Shown piece by piece: positions 1-7,217 of a stretch of 15,845 nt of DNA. The notes under the pieces are model-generated. The model worked only from the letters and a program-made list of their open reading frames with translations. It searched no databases and was not told the DNA's origin. Where the stretch lies: positions 1 to 15,845 of the forward strand of contig CAJTOT010000055.1 in assembly GCA_910577935.1 (NCBI GenBank), read 5' to 3'. Both the position numbers and the translations under genes were made by a program. Numbering within the stretch: the first letter of the stretch is position 1; every line of letters starts with the position of its first letter. This DNA comes from an uncultured Hungatella sp. (GTDB lineage Bacteria > Bacillota > Clostridia > Lachnospirales > Lachnospiraceae).

Positions 1-85
1 TCGTTCTTTCTCTCACATACCAGTGTGCCTGCCGTATACGGGATCATGTCCCACTTGTGAGGCTCCGGCACCACCGACATATACT

Positions 86-333
86 ATGATAAGAGAAAAC
101 TCCCTGTTTTGCAAGCTAATCCGCATAAAAAGTTCATCAAAAGCCCTCTTTGATTCCTTTATGAAGAGGTTCCACCCGGAACTGCAGACCTGTCCCTGCT
201 GTGGGGCCAGGGGTTCCTGCCGCATCCATGCCTATTACGGCCGTTCCCTGGTGGACTTCATAAGCGGTGCCCCTGTCCGCCACAGCCTCTGCATCATGCG
301 CCTCATCTGTACCTGCGGCCATACCCATGCCAA
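86..333 (+). pseudogene. Truncated DUF6431-like zinc-ribbon (transposase-associated) gene, N-terminal part only
   Basis: The frame from the ATG at 86 encodes a basic N-terminus, then a zinc-ribbon-like stretch with CPCCGARGSC, HAYYGRS and a second cysteine pair in CTCGHTHA. I recognise this layout from short transposase-associated Lachnospiraceae proteins annotated as DUF6431, in which the HTHA motif is followed by a conserved segment (of the kind VLPD...VPY) and a long helical C-terminus. Here the match stops right after HTHA at about 330, and the remaining codons to the stop at 368-370 are unrelated, so the gene is cut off. No ribosome binding site is visible before the ATG at 86, and the frame is also open upstream from 23, so the start is uncertain. 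The cut coincides with the beginning of the toxin-antitoxin remnant. The family call is from memory and moderately sure; the truncation follows from the abrupt loss of similarity. Confidence 0.5.
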
Positions 334-355
334 TAAATGGTTGGGTCGAAAGTAT

Positions 356-385
356 AGTCCTTCGCCGTAAGGTGGGGGACTTTTT
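356..385 (+). terminator. Hairpin terminator of the type III antitoxin RNA
   Basis: Positions 356-366 pair with 371-381 in an 11-bp stem (several G-U pairs) closed by a GTAA tetraloop of the GNRA type, followed by TTTTT at 381-385. It lies 20 bases before the toxin ATG. In type III toxin-antitoxin loci a short hairpin between the RNA antitoxin repeats and the toxin gene sets the antitoxin to toxin ratio, and this hairpin has that position and shape. The antitoxin repeats expected upstream are missing, apart from at most about 25 bases (331-355). Confidence 0.7.
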
Positions 386-404
386 CCATAATGAGGACAG
401 ACCA

Positions 405-868
405 ATGAAGAAAACAGGATTTTATATTATCAAAGATAAATTCTTTGAAGATATGGAAGATCCGTATCTTAAAGGAAATAAGGCAGGAAACAGACCACAT
501 TATTACTGCCTTGAAGATACGAATACGGGTATATACTGGATGATACCGTTATCCAGCCGTATTGATAAATACAGGAAAATTATGGAGAAAAATCAGGGAA
601 ACCTTGTGATATTCTCCATATCGTTAAACTGGATGACAGCCGAGAGAGTGCGTTTCTGATACAGGATATGTTTCCGATAATGGAAGAATACATAGAACGG
701 GAATACACAATTGCCGGAAATCATCTGATGCTGACGAGTGAGCATGTTGCTAGAGAGATTGAGCAGAAAGCGAAAAAAGTCATGGGTATGTTGAAGCGTG
801 GCATGAAGTTCACTCCAACGCAGCCGGACATTATGGCGATATTGGAAAAATTGAGGGAGCATAGATAG
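405..868 (+). pseudogene. cptN: Frameshifted CptN-like type III toxin (ToxN/AbiQ superfamily endoribonuclease)
   Basis: The frame from ATG 405 begins MKKTGFYIIKDKFFEDM and continues through NRPHYYC and YWMIPLSSRIDKYRKIM, which I recognise as the N-terminal half of CptIN-family toxins. These are RNA-cleaving toxins held inactive by a repeat RNA. The C-terminal half (CDILHIVKLDDSRES, FLIQDMFPIMEEYIEREY, KFTPTQPDIMAILEKL) is in a different frame from about 602 to the TAG at 866-868. Adding one A to the AAA at 599-601 restores a single continuous protein of about 154 residues, close to the usual family length. As written, the first frame ends at 657-659 and would give a protein without its C-terminal half. 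The terminator hairpin just upstream and the lack of antitoxin repeats fit a decayed locus. A sequencing error in a short A run is possible but not favoured by its length. Confidence 0.8.
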
Positions 869-892
869 TCTTTTTTTAGTTGATGTAATAAT

Positions 893-914
893 TACATGGC
901 GCTAGCGCCATGTA
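893..914. repeat. Perfect 22-bp palindrome downstream of the toxin remnant
   Basis: The half TACATGGCGCT is followed immediately by its exact reverse complement, centred between 903 and 904. Neither strand has a T-run after it, so it is not an obvious terminator. The perfect dyad would suit a dimeric DNA-binding protein or a recombination site. The flanks on both sides are A/T-rich and non-coding. Confidence 0.7.
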
Positions 915-941
915 GATAAGGCAGATAACGAAAAAAATGGC

Positions 942-968
942 GGCTCTGACTGGCTCTATTTTGGCTCT
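942..968 (+). repeat. Three GGCTCT repeats spaced 10 and 11 bp
   Basis: GGCTCT occurs at 942-947, 952-957 and 963-968, each about one helical turn from the next, in a gene-free stretch (869-1038) that also holds the 22-bp palindrome. Helical spacing places the copies on one face of the DNA. This could be a protein-binding array or an arm site of a lost integrative element. Three short copies could also be chance. Confidence 0.45.
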
Positions 969-1038
969 AAAAATTTTGACTGCCACAAAAACGAGAGTGA
1001 TTTTTGAATAATATGAATAATAAATGCTTGAAAAATGA

Positions 1039-2065
1039 GAAAAAAGCAGTCAGTTTAAGCTATCCGCCGAGGAAGAGGAATGGCACCTGGATAAGGATGG
1101 AAAGAAAGTGGCAGACGGCATCAAGCTGGAAGAGAAAATCGGCAATGGCGCCATTATTTTTCAGACATCCCTGGACAAGGAAAGATGGACAGTCAATCAG
1201 GTATATGCTGATTTTGTACAGCCTGACGGCGGGAAGACTTGTGAAAAGACATTTCAGACAAATGATATTCAGCTGACAAACCGCTGCTATTACCGGGCCA
1301 TAGTTGTCTATAAGACACGGCGCAAGGTGGAGTCGACAAAAATTCTCTTTGTAGATAAACCCAGCTACGAATACAAAAAGTACGGGGAGGTCTATGAATT
1401 TTATGTCGGATATAAAGACGCAGGCGCGGCTGCGGTTTCTGATAACGAGAAGAAATCTCAACGGGAACAAGGATTTGAAAATCGAGAGGGACAAAGACGG
1501 CTATGACCAGCAATTTCAGACACCTAAAACAGATTTCGGACATGGGACATTAATCATTCGATATACCAACCATGAAGGCATAAAAAGCGACCCGATTATC
1601 TATGAGAATTATCTTGAGGCACTGACATCAGCAAGGGCGGACGCGAGGGTGAAACTTTTTGAAGAAGGCGACTATGAGGTGGCCCTGGATTATAAGGTTA
1701 AGAATTCCAAGGGGCTTGGAAAGATTTGTGATTACCGGATATCATTTAATTTCAAGGTGAGAAACGGCAACTGCATGGTCTACCCCTTCGATGTGGTTAC
1801 GAAATCCGAATTGACAGACAGCGCCGTGACAGAGAACGGGTTTTATCTGGACTTGGCAAGGTCACGGTATCTGAAAATCAATGTGATCATGGCCCGGTGG
1901 AGCAGAGGGGCCAACGGCTACACCCAGGATATACGCTATAACCGTCCTGCCAAAAACGGAGACACATACACAGATGAGGGCATTTACACCATTGAGATCA
2001 GCAATCCTTCCACAGGGAAAAGCACCGAAAAGAAAATCTACGTGGGAAGCGACAATACGTTTTAA
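1039..2065 (+). pseudogene. Fragment of a large secreted/surface protein with internal deletion
   Basis: An open frame follows the TGA at 1036-1038 and encodes EWHLDKDGKKVADGIKLEEK, IGNGAIIFQTSLDKERW and YEYKKYGEVYEFYVGYKDAG with no start codon or signal peptide of its own. The sense then moves to another frame at about 1420-1450 and continues NGNKDLKIERDKDGYDQQFQ, GTLIIRYTNHEG, ENGFYLDLARSRYLKI and DEGIYTIEISNPSTGKSTEK up to the stop at 2063-2065. Both parts look like pieces of one family of large beta-rich, Ig-like secreted proteins that I associate with Lachnospiraceae. In those proteins a longer segment lies between these two parts, and the chain continues well beyond the present end. The gene has therefore probably lost its 5' end, an internal segment (out of frame) and its 3' end. 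The second part alone, about 200 residues, could still be translated but lacks an export signal. Function unknown. Confidence 0.55.
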
Positions 2066-2332
2066 TCTGGCAAAGCACACCATGAAGAAGAGAATTCCGT
2101 AAACGGTGGTGATAGGCGTCGCCAGCCCCACCAGCATCAGGGAGGCCTGGGGAAGTCTGGACATAAAGATGGAAACCGGGATTCTGATGCAGAAGGCGGA
2201 GGACACCCCTTGGATCATAACCGGGATGCTCTGGCCGCGCCCGTTAAAATATCCGATGCTGCTGAACAGGATGCCCAGGCTTATCCCGAAAGTCCGGATG
2301 TCCCGGAAAGATTGTCCCAAACCCATTGCCAT
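2066..2332 (-). pseudogene. C-terminal remnant of a MATE-family efflux transporter
   Basis: Read on the minus strand from about 2332 down to 2066, the translation contains SIGYFNGRGQSIPVMIQG, AFCIRIPVSIFMSRLPQASL and VGLATPITTVYGILFFMVCF. This is the pattern of the last transmembrane helices of MATE cation/drug antiporters (GYFNG.G....VM.QG, RIP.S, GLATP). Only about 90 of the usual 450 or so residues are present. The frame runs on past 2066 into the antisense of the surface-protein fragment, so the natural C-terminus has been lost or fused. There is no matching N-terminal part towards hisS. It is a dead fragment whose edge overlaps the hisS promoter. Confidence 0.65.
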
Positions 2333-2354
2333 TTTTCAAAGACAATAGTATAAT
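2326..2354 (+). promoter_or_regulatory. Sigma-A promoter for the hisS-aspS unit
   Basis: TTGCCA at 2326-2331 and a perfect TATAAT at 2349-2354 are separated by 17 bp. Initiation would fall near 2361, leaving a leader of about 80 nt. The -35 box lies inside the edge of the MATE remnant. Confidence 0.75.
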
Positions 2355-2371
2355 CATTTAAACAAATCAGA

Positions 2372-2398
2372 GGCTTTTGGCAGATGGGCGCAAAAGCT
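2372..2398 (+). other. Leader hairpin upstream of hisS
   Basis: GGCTTTTG (2372-2379) pairs with CAAAAGCT (2391-2398), 7 Watson-Crick pairs plus one G-U pair, with an 11-nt loop. It is not followed by a T-run, and no T-box consensus (AGGGTGG..ACCGCG) is present in the leader, so I see no evidence for tRNA-sensing control. Confidence 0.4.
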
Positions 2399-2439
2399 GC
2401 TGATATCAGATACCAACCCACAGGAAATGGAGAACAGAC

Positions 2440-3702
2440 ATGGCATTGAAGAAAAAGCCGGTGATCGGCATGAAAGATGTTCTGCCTGCAGAGATGCAGA
2501 TCCGCAATTATGTGATGAGCCAGATCCAAAAGACCTACCAGGCCTTTGGATTCTCCCAGATTGAGACTCCCTGCGTGGAGCACATTGAGAATCTCACCAG
2601 CAAGCAGGGAGGGGATAATGAAAAACTTATATTCAAGATATTGAAGAGGGGCGAGAAGCTGAATCTGGACACTGCCCAGGGCGAGGCGGACTTGGTGGAC
2701 GGCGGGCTGCGCTATGACCTGACTCTTCCTCTGTCCAGGTATTACGCCAACAACGCTGCCCAGCTGCCTGCGCCTTTCAAGGCTCTTCAGATGGGCAGCG
2801 TGTGGCGGGCGGACCGCCCTCAGAAGGGGCGTTTCCGCCAGTTTGTCCAGTGCGATATCGATATTCTGGGAGATGCCACCTCCCTGGCGGAGATCGAGCT
2901 GATTCTTGCCACCACCACGGCTCTGGGCAAGATATGCCCGGACAATTCGTTCACTGTCAGGATCAATGACAGGAGAATCTTAAAAGGTATGGCGGCCTGC
3001 TGCGGTTTCCCGGAGGAGGCCTGCGACCAGGTGTTTATCATTCTGGACAAGATGGACAAAATCGGCGAGGCGGGAGTGAAGGCAGAGCTTGCGGAGGCGG
3101 GCTATGGGGAAGAGCAGGTGGACAAGTACTTAAGCCTGTTTGCCTCCGTGACAAAGGACGCCCAGGGAGTCCGCAGGCTGGGGGAGATCTTGAAAGACGT
3201 GATGCCTCAGTCTGTGGCCGACGGCCTGGCCTACATCATGGATACGGTGAAGGACGTGGCCGTGGCAGAGTTTGCCATTGAATTCGACCCCGCGCTGGTG
3301 CGGGGCATGTCCTACTATACGGGGACGATCTTCGAGGTGGCCATGGAGGGCTTCGGCGGTTCCGTGGCAGGCGGCGGGCGCTATGACAAGATGATCGGCA
3401 GGTTTACCGGCATGGAGACCCCGGCATGCGGCTTCTCCATCGGCTTCGAGAGGATCGTGACCATTTTGCTGGATCAGAATTTCAAGGTGCCCACAGAGGC
3501 GCAGAAGGTGGCGTATCTGTTTGAGAAGGGGCTCGACAGCAGCCGTCTCGGCCAGGTGATCAGCGAGGCCATGAAAGAGCGCGCCCGGGGAACCCAGGTG
3601 CTGGTGGCCCAGATGAACAAGAACAAGAAATTCCAGAAAGAACAGCTGGAGAAGGACGGGTACACAGAGATCCGTCAGTTTTACAGGGAAGCGCTGAAAT
3701 AA
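2440..3702 (+). CDS. hisS: Histidine--tRNA ligase
   Basis: Cytosolic class II aminoacyl-tRNA synthetase that activates histidine with ATP and charges tRNA-His. At 420 residues it has normal length. Motif 1 lies around residues 36-47 (FGFSQIETPCVE). YDLTLPLSR at 92-100 is the histidine-enzyme signature. Motif 2 spans about 119-141, with RFRQFVQCDIDILG. The two histidine-specific loops are VRGMSYYTGTIFE (287-299) and GGGRYD (311-316), and motif 3 is GFSIGFERI (331-339). A C-terminal anticodon-binding domain follows from about 350. The ATG at 2440 is preceded by GGAG at 2429-2432 with 7 nt spacing. It has its own strong promoter and is followed after 20 bp by aspS, the common hisS-aspS pairing of Firmicutes, so the two are probably cotranscribed. 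Confidence 0.97.
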   Translation: MALKKKPVIGMKDVLPAEMQIRNYVMSQIQKTYQAFGFSQIETPCVEHIENLTSKQGGDNEKLIFKILKRGEKLNLDTAQGEADLVDGGLRYDLTLPLSRYYANNAAQLPAPFKALQMGSVWRADRPQKGRFRQFVQCDIDILGDATSLAEIELILATTTALGKICPDNSFTVRINDRRILKGMAACCGFPEEACDQVFIILDKMDKIGEAGVKAELAEAGYGEEQVDKYLSLFASVTKDAQGVRRLGEILKDVMPQSVADGLAYIMDTVKDVAVAEFAIEFDPALVRGMSYYTGTIFEVAMEGFGGSVAGGGRYDKMIGRFTGMETPACGFSIGFERIVTILLDQNFKVPTEAQKVAYLFEKGLDSSRLGQVISEAMKERARGTQVLVAQMNKNKKFQKEQLEKDGYTEIRQFYREALK

Positions 3703-3722
3703 GAACAGAGGAGAATGAGAAT

Positions 3723-5516
3723 ATGGCAGAATCAATGATGGGGCTGAAGCGGTCCCACAGATGTACAGAGCTTGGCCCGGCCAATGCAGGGGAGCACGTC
3801 ACGGTCATGGGCTGGGTGCAGAAGAGCAGAAACAAAGGCGGCATTATTTTTGTGGATCTGCGGGACAGAAGCGGCATCCTGCAGATTATTTTCGAAGAGA
3901 GCGACTGCGGCAGCGAGAGCTTTGCCAAGGCGGAGAAGCTGAGAAGCGAGTTTGTCATCGCCGTTACGGGCCGGGTGGAGAACCGCTCCGGCGGGATCAA
4001 CGAGAATCTGGCCACAGGCGCCATCGAGGTCAGGGCAGAATCCTTGAGAATTTTGTCTGAGTCCGAGACGCCCCCCTTTCCCATTGAGGAGAACTCCAAG
4101 ACCAAGGAGGAGCTTCGTCTCAGATACCGTTTTCTCGACCTGAGAAGGCCGGATATCCAGAGGAACATGATGTTCCGCAGCAAGATCGCCGTCCTCACCA
4201 GGCAGTTTTTGGCTGACGAGGGATTTTTGGAGATCGAGACTCCAACGCTGATCAAGAGCACGCCGGAGGGGGCCAGGGACTATCTGGTGCCCAGCCGTGT
4301 GCACCCCGGCTCTTTCTATGCCCTGCCCCAGTCGCCGCAGCTGTTTAAGCAGCTTCTCATGTGCTCCGGATATGACCGGTACTTCCAGCTGGCCAGATGC
4401 TACAGGGACGAGGACCTGCGGGCGGACAGGCAGCCGGAATTTACCCAGATCGACATGGAGCTTTCCTTCGTGGACGTGGATGATGTCATCGATGTGAACG
4501 AGCACCTGATTCACAAGCTGTTCAAGGAGCTTTTGGATATAGAGATTCCCCTCCCGATCCCCAGGATGACCTGGCGGGAGGCCATGGACCGCTTCGGTTC
4601 CGACAAGCCGGACCTCCGGTTCGGGATGGAGCTTAAAAATGTGTCCGACACGGTAAAAGCCTGTGAATTCGCCGTGTTTAAAAATGCCCTGGCCCAGGGA
4701 GGCAGTGTCCGGGGAATCAACGCCAAGGGGCAGGGAGCCATGCCGAGGAAGAAGATCGACGCCCTGGTGGAGTTTGCCAAGGGCTTCGGCGCCAGGGGCC
4801 TTGCCTACCTGGCAGTTCAGCCGGACGGTTCTTACAAGTCTTCCTTCGCCAAGTTTATGACAGAGGAGGGGCTTCGCGCCCTGGTGGATGCCATGGAAGG
4901 AGAGCCGGGAGACCTGCTTTTGTTTGCCGCGGACAAGAATAAAGTGGTCTGGGACGTTCTGGGCAATCTGCGCCTTGAGCTGGCCAGGCAGCAGGATCTC
5001 CTGAAAAAAGACGATTTTAAGTTTTTGTGGGTGACAGAGTTCCCTCTTCTTGAGTACTCTGAGGAGCAGGAGCGTTTTGTGGCCATGCACCATCCCTTCA
5101 CCATGCCCATGGAGGAGGACTGGCCCAGGATCGATGAAGACCCGGGAGCGGTGCGGGCAAAGGCTTACGACATCGTGCTCAACGGCACCGAGCTGGGCGG
5201 CGGCTCTGTCCGGATCCATCAGGCGGACATCCAGGCAAAGATGTTTGAAGTGTTAGGCTTTACGCCGGAGCAGGCGAGAGAGCAGTTCGGTTTCCTGCTA
5301 GACGCCTTTAAGTTCGGCGTTCCGCCCCACGCAGGTCTGGCCTACGGTCTGGACCGTGTGGCGATGCTGATGGTCGGCGCCGACAGCATCAGGGATGTCA
5401 TCGCCTTCCCGAAGGTGAAGGATGCCTCCTGCCTTATGACAGAGGCCCCGGCGCCTGTGGACGCAAAGCAGCTTGATGAGCTGGGCATCGAGATTGCCGG
5501 GCCTTCCCAGGAGTAG
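3723..5516 (+). CDS. aspS: Aspartate--tRNA ligase
   Basis: Cytosolic class II synthetase that charges tRNA-Asp. The 597 residues match the long bacterial type. The N-terminal OB-fold anticodon domain (about 20-120) carries GWVQKSRNKGGIIFVDLRDR. Motif 1 is around 156-177 (GFLEIETPTL). Motif 2 is around 218-249 (DRYFQLARCYRDED, DRQPEFTQIDMELSF). A bacterial GAD insertion domain occupies roughly 300-420. Motif 3, GLAYGLDRVAMLM, is at 538-550. The ATG at 3723 has GAGGAG at 3708-3713 with 9 nt spacing; the internal ATG codons at M5 and M6 have no such site. It lies 20 bp after hisS and ends with TAG. Whether it is tRNA-Asp specific or also charges tRNA-Asn cannot be settled from the sequence here. 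Confidence 0.97.
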   Translation: MAESMMGLKRSHRCTELGPANAGEHVTVMGWVQKSRNKGGIIFVDLRDRSGILQIIFEESDCGSESFAKAEKLRSEFVIAVTGRVENRSGGINENLATGAIEVRAESLRILSESETPPFPIEENSKTKEELRLRYRFLDLRRPDIQRNMMFRSKIAVLTRQFLADEGFLEIETPTLIKSTPEGARDYLVPSRVHPGSFYALPQSPQLFKQLLMCSGYDRYFQLARCYRDEDLRADRQPEFTQIDMELSFVDVDDVIDVNEHLIHKLFKELLDIEIPLPIPRMTWREAMDRFGSDKPDLRFGMELKNVSDTVKACEFAVFKNALAQGGSVRGINAKGQGAMPRKKIDALVEFAKGFGARGLAYLAVQPDGSYKSSFAKFMTEEGLRALVDAMEGEPGDLLLFAADKNKVVWDVLGNLRLELARQQDLLKKDDFKFLWVTEFPLLEYSEEQERFVAMHHPFTMPMEEDWPRIDEDPGAVRAKAYDIVLNGTELGGGSVRIHQADIQAKMFEVLGFTPEQAREQFGFLLDAFKFGVPPHAGLAYGLDRVAMLMVGADSIRDVIAFPKVKDASCLMTEAPAPVDAKQLDELGIEIAGPSQE

Positions 5517-5625
5517 ATATGGCGGATTCCCGGATTTTCCGGCGGATTTGGCATAGATGTAACCCGCAGACCAGGGACAAAGGGGCAGCTGACGGCGGCT
5601 GTTCGTGAAAGGAGCAAGAGAGAAA

Positions 5626-6264
5626 ATGAAAATCGCGTTGATCAATGAGAACAGCCAGGCGGCAAAGAACGGCATGATCTGTGAGAACCTGAAAGAGATC
5701 GTGGAGCCTATGGGACATACGGTGTACAACTACGGCATGTACACGGCGGAGGACGAGACACAGCTTACCTATGTCATGTGCGGCCTTCTGTCGGCAATCC
5801 TGCTGAATTCAAAGGCGGCGGACTATGTGGTCACAGGCTGCGGCACCGGAGAGGGCGCCATGCTGGCCTGCAACGCATTTCCGGGAGTTCTCTGCGGCCA
5901 CATCGTAGACGCGGAGGACGGATTTATGTTTGCCCAGATCAATGACGGCAACGCGGTGGCTCTTCCGTTTGCAAAAGGCTTCGGATGGGGCGCGGAGCTG
6001 AGGCTTAAGTATATCTTCGAGAAACTGTTCGGATGCGAGAGCGGCGGCGGATATCCCAAGGAGAGAGTGGTTCCGGAGCAGAGGAACAAGAAGATTCTCG
6101 ACGGGGTGAAGGAGATTACCCACAAGGACATGATGACCATCTTGAAAGAGATCGACCAGGATTTCTTAAAGACAGCTATCAGCGGAGAGAAATTCCAGGA
6201 GTATTTCTTTGAAAACTGTCAGGTGCCGGAGATTGCCGAGTATCTGAGAGGCGTGCTTGCATAA
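5626..6264 (+). CDS. RpiB/LacA/LacB-family sugar-phosphate isomerase
   Basis: The 212-residue product has the Rossmann-like start MKIALINENSQAAKNG and the family active-site loop VVTGCGTGEGAMLACNAFPG, where C72 aligns with the catalytic cysteine of ribose-5-phosphate isomerase B and galactose-6-phosphate isomerase. A glycine-rich GFGWGAELRLKYIFEKLFG segment near 118-136 fits the family's C-terminal helices. It is longer than classical RpiB (about 150 residues), with an extra C-terminal tail of roughly 60 residues. The predicted reaction is aldose-ketose isomerisation of a phosphorylated sugar, but the substrate is not evident. The start is ATG 5626 with AGGAG at 5610-5614 (11 nt spacing); an in-frame GTG at 5605 is less likely because it precedes that site. 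It follows aspS after 109 bp with no terminator seen between, so it may be read through from the synthetase operon. Confidence 0.82.
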   Translation: MKIALINENSQAAKNGMICENLKEIVEPMGHTVYNYGMYTAEDETQLTYVMCGLLSAILLNSKAADYVVTGCGTGEGAMLACNAFPGVLCGHIVDAEDGFMFAQINDGNAVALPFAKGFGWGAELRLKYIFEKLFGCESGGGYPKERVVPEQRNKKILDGVKEITHKDMMTILKEIDQDFLKTAISGEKFQEYFFENCQVPEIAEYLRGVLA

Positions 6265-6287
6265 ACGCAAAGCTGCCTGGACGAGAC

Positions 6288-6346
6288 GCAGACCTTCGCG
6301 GCGCTGGCTGCGGAAGATGCGGACCTTCGCGGCGCTGACTGTGGAA
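6288..6346 (+). repeat. Two tandem copies of a 31-bp repeat
   Basis: Positions 6288-6315 and 6319-6346 agree at 25 of 28 bases, sharing GACCTTCGCGGCGCTG. The period of 31 is not a multiple of three, so the duplication is not a coding repeat. It sits between the isomerase stop and its terminator. Confidence 0.7.
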
Positions 6347-6353
6347 AGGTTCT

Positions 6354-6391
6354 GCTCCCTGCCGGATATAGTGACGGCAGGGAGCTTTTTT
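6354..6391 (+). terminator. Rho-independent terminator after the isomerase gene
   Basis: GCTCCCTGCCG (6354-6364) pairs perfectly with CGGCAGGGAGC (6375-6385), an 11-bp stem with a 10-nt loop followed by TTTTTT at 6386-6391. It ends the hisS-aspS-isomerase unit and separates it from the two-component genes. Confidence 0.92.
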
Positions 6392-6458
6392 GTTTACTTT
6401 GAAAATCCGCCGCCGAACAGGCGGCATGCAGGTTTATTGTGAAATCTGTGTGAAGATA

Positions 6459-6487
6459 TGGAAATGTAACTGGGGATCTGCTAAAAT
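6459..6487 (+). promoter_or_regulatory. Possible promoter for the two-component operon
   Basis: TGGAAA (6459-6464), a 17-bp spacer and TAAAAT (6482-6487) lie just upstream of the response regulator. The -10 box is good and the -35 box weak, as expected for a regulated or activated promoter. A GCCGCC/GGCGGC inverted repeat at 6409-6425 lies upstream of it. Confidence 0.4.
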
Positions 6488-6521
6488 GGTCTTAATTACA
6501 GAGAAGAAGGAGGACTTTGCC

Positions 6522-7199
6522 ATGGATAATCTGAAAGTGCTGGTGGTGGATGACGAGGCAAGGATGAGAAAACTGGTAAAAGATTTCTTGACAATAAAAG
6601 GTTATCAGGTCATAGAGGCGGCGGATGGGGAGGAGGCTGTGGACATCTTTTTTGCCCAGAAGGATATAGCCCTCATCATTCTTGATGTGATGATGCCCCG
6701 GATGGACGGGTGGGAGGTGTGCAAGTCCATCCGCCAGTATTCCCAGGTGCCTATCATCATGCTCACCGCCAGGGGAGAAGAGCGGGATGAGCTTCAGGGA
6801 TTTGAGCTGGGGGTGGATGAGTACATTTCCAAGCCCTTCAGTCCGAAGATTCTGGTTGCCAGGGTAGAGGCTATTTTGCGGAGAAGCAACGCGGCGGCAA
6901 GCGATGTCATCCGGGTAGGCGGGATCGATATCAGCAAGACGGCCCATCAGGTGACGATAGACGGCGAACCTGTGGAGTTGAGCTTCAAGGAATTTGAACT
7001 GCTCACCTACTTTGTGGAAAACCAGGGAATCGCCCTGTCCAGGGAGAAGATTCTGAACAATGTGTGGAATTATGACTATTTCGGAGATGCCAGGACCATC
7101 GACACCCATGTGAAAAAGCTGCGGAGCAAGCTGGGAAAAAAGGGGGATTATATAAAGACTATCTGGGGCATGGGATACAAATTCGACGTGGCAGAATGA
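6522..7199 (+). CDS. OmpR/PhoB-family response regulator
   Basis: Cytoplasmic transcription factor of 225 residues. The receiver domain (1-120) has the acidic pair D10-D11, phosphoacceptor D55 in LIILDVMMPRMDGWE, T82 in IIMLTARGEE and K104 in ISKPFSP, so every phosphotransfer residue is present. The winged-helix DNA-binding domain (about 128-225) ends with TIDTHVKKLRSKLG and TIWGMGYKFD. The frame is open further upstream, but ATG 6522 is preceded by AAGGAGG at 6507-6513 with 8 nt spacing, so it is the start. The histidine kinase follows after 18 bp. The target genes cannot be told from this window; the neighbouring transport genes are separated by a terminator and read in the opposite direction. 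Confidence 0.93.
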   Translation: MDNLKVLVVDDEARMRKLVKDFLTIKGYQVIEAADGEEAVDIFFAQKDIALIILDVMMPRMDGWEVCKSIRQYSQVPIIMLTARGEERDELQGFELGVDEYISKPFSPKILVARVEAILRRSNAAASDVIRVGGIDISKTAHQVTIDGEPVELSFKEFELLTYFVENQGIALSREKILNNVWNYDYFGDARTIDTHVKKLRSKLGKKGDYIKTIWGMGYKFDVAE

Positions 7200-7217
7200 C
7201 AGAGGTGACAGACGGTT

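Noticed and set aside
2355..2439. T-box riboswitch upstream of hisS
   Set aside because: The leader is only about 80 nt and lacks the T-box consensus and an antiterminator/terminator pair.
3732..5219. A 495-codon open frame antisense to aspS
   Set aside because: It is the reverse reading of a well-conserved synthetase gene, is low-complexity (His/Leu/Gly/Val-rich) and has no recognisable motif; long antisense frames are common in GC-rich genes.
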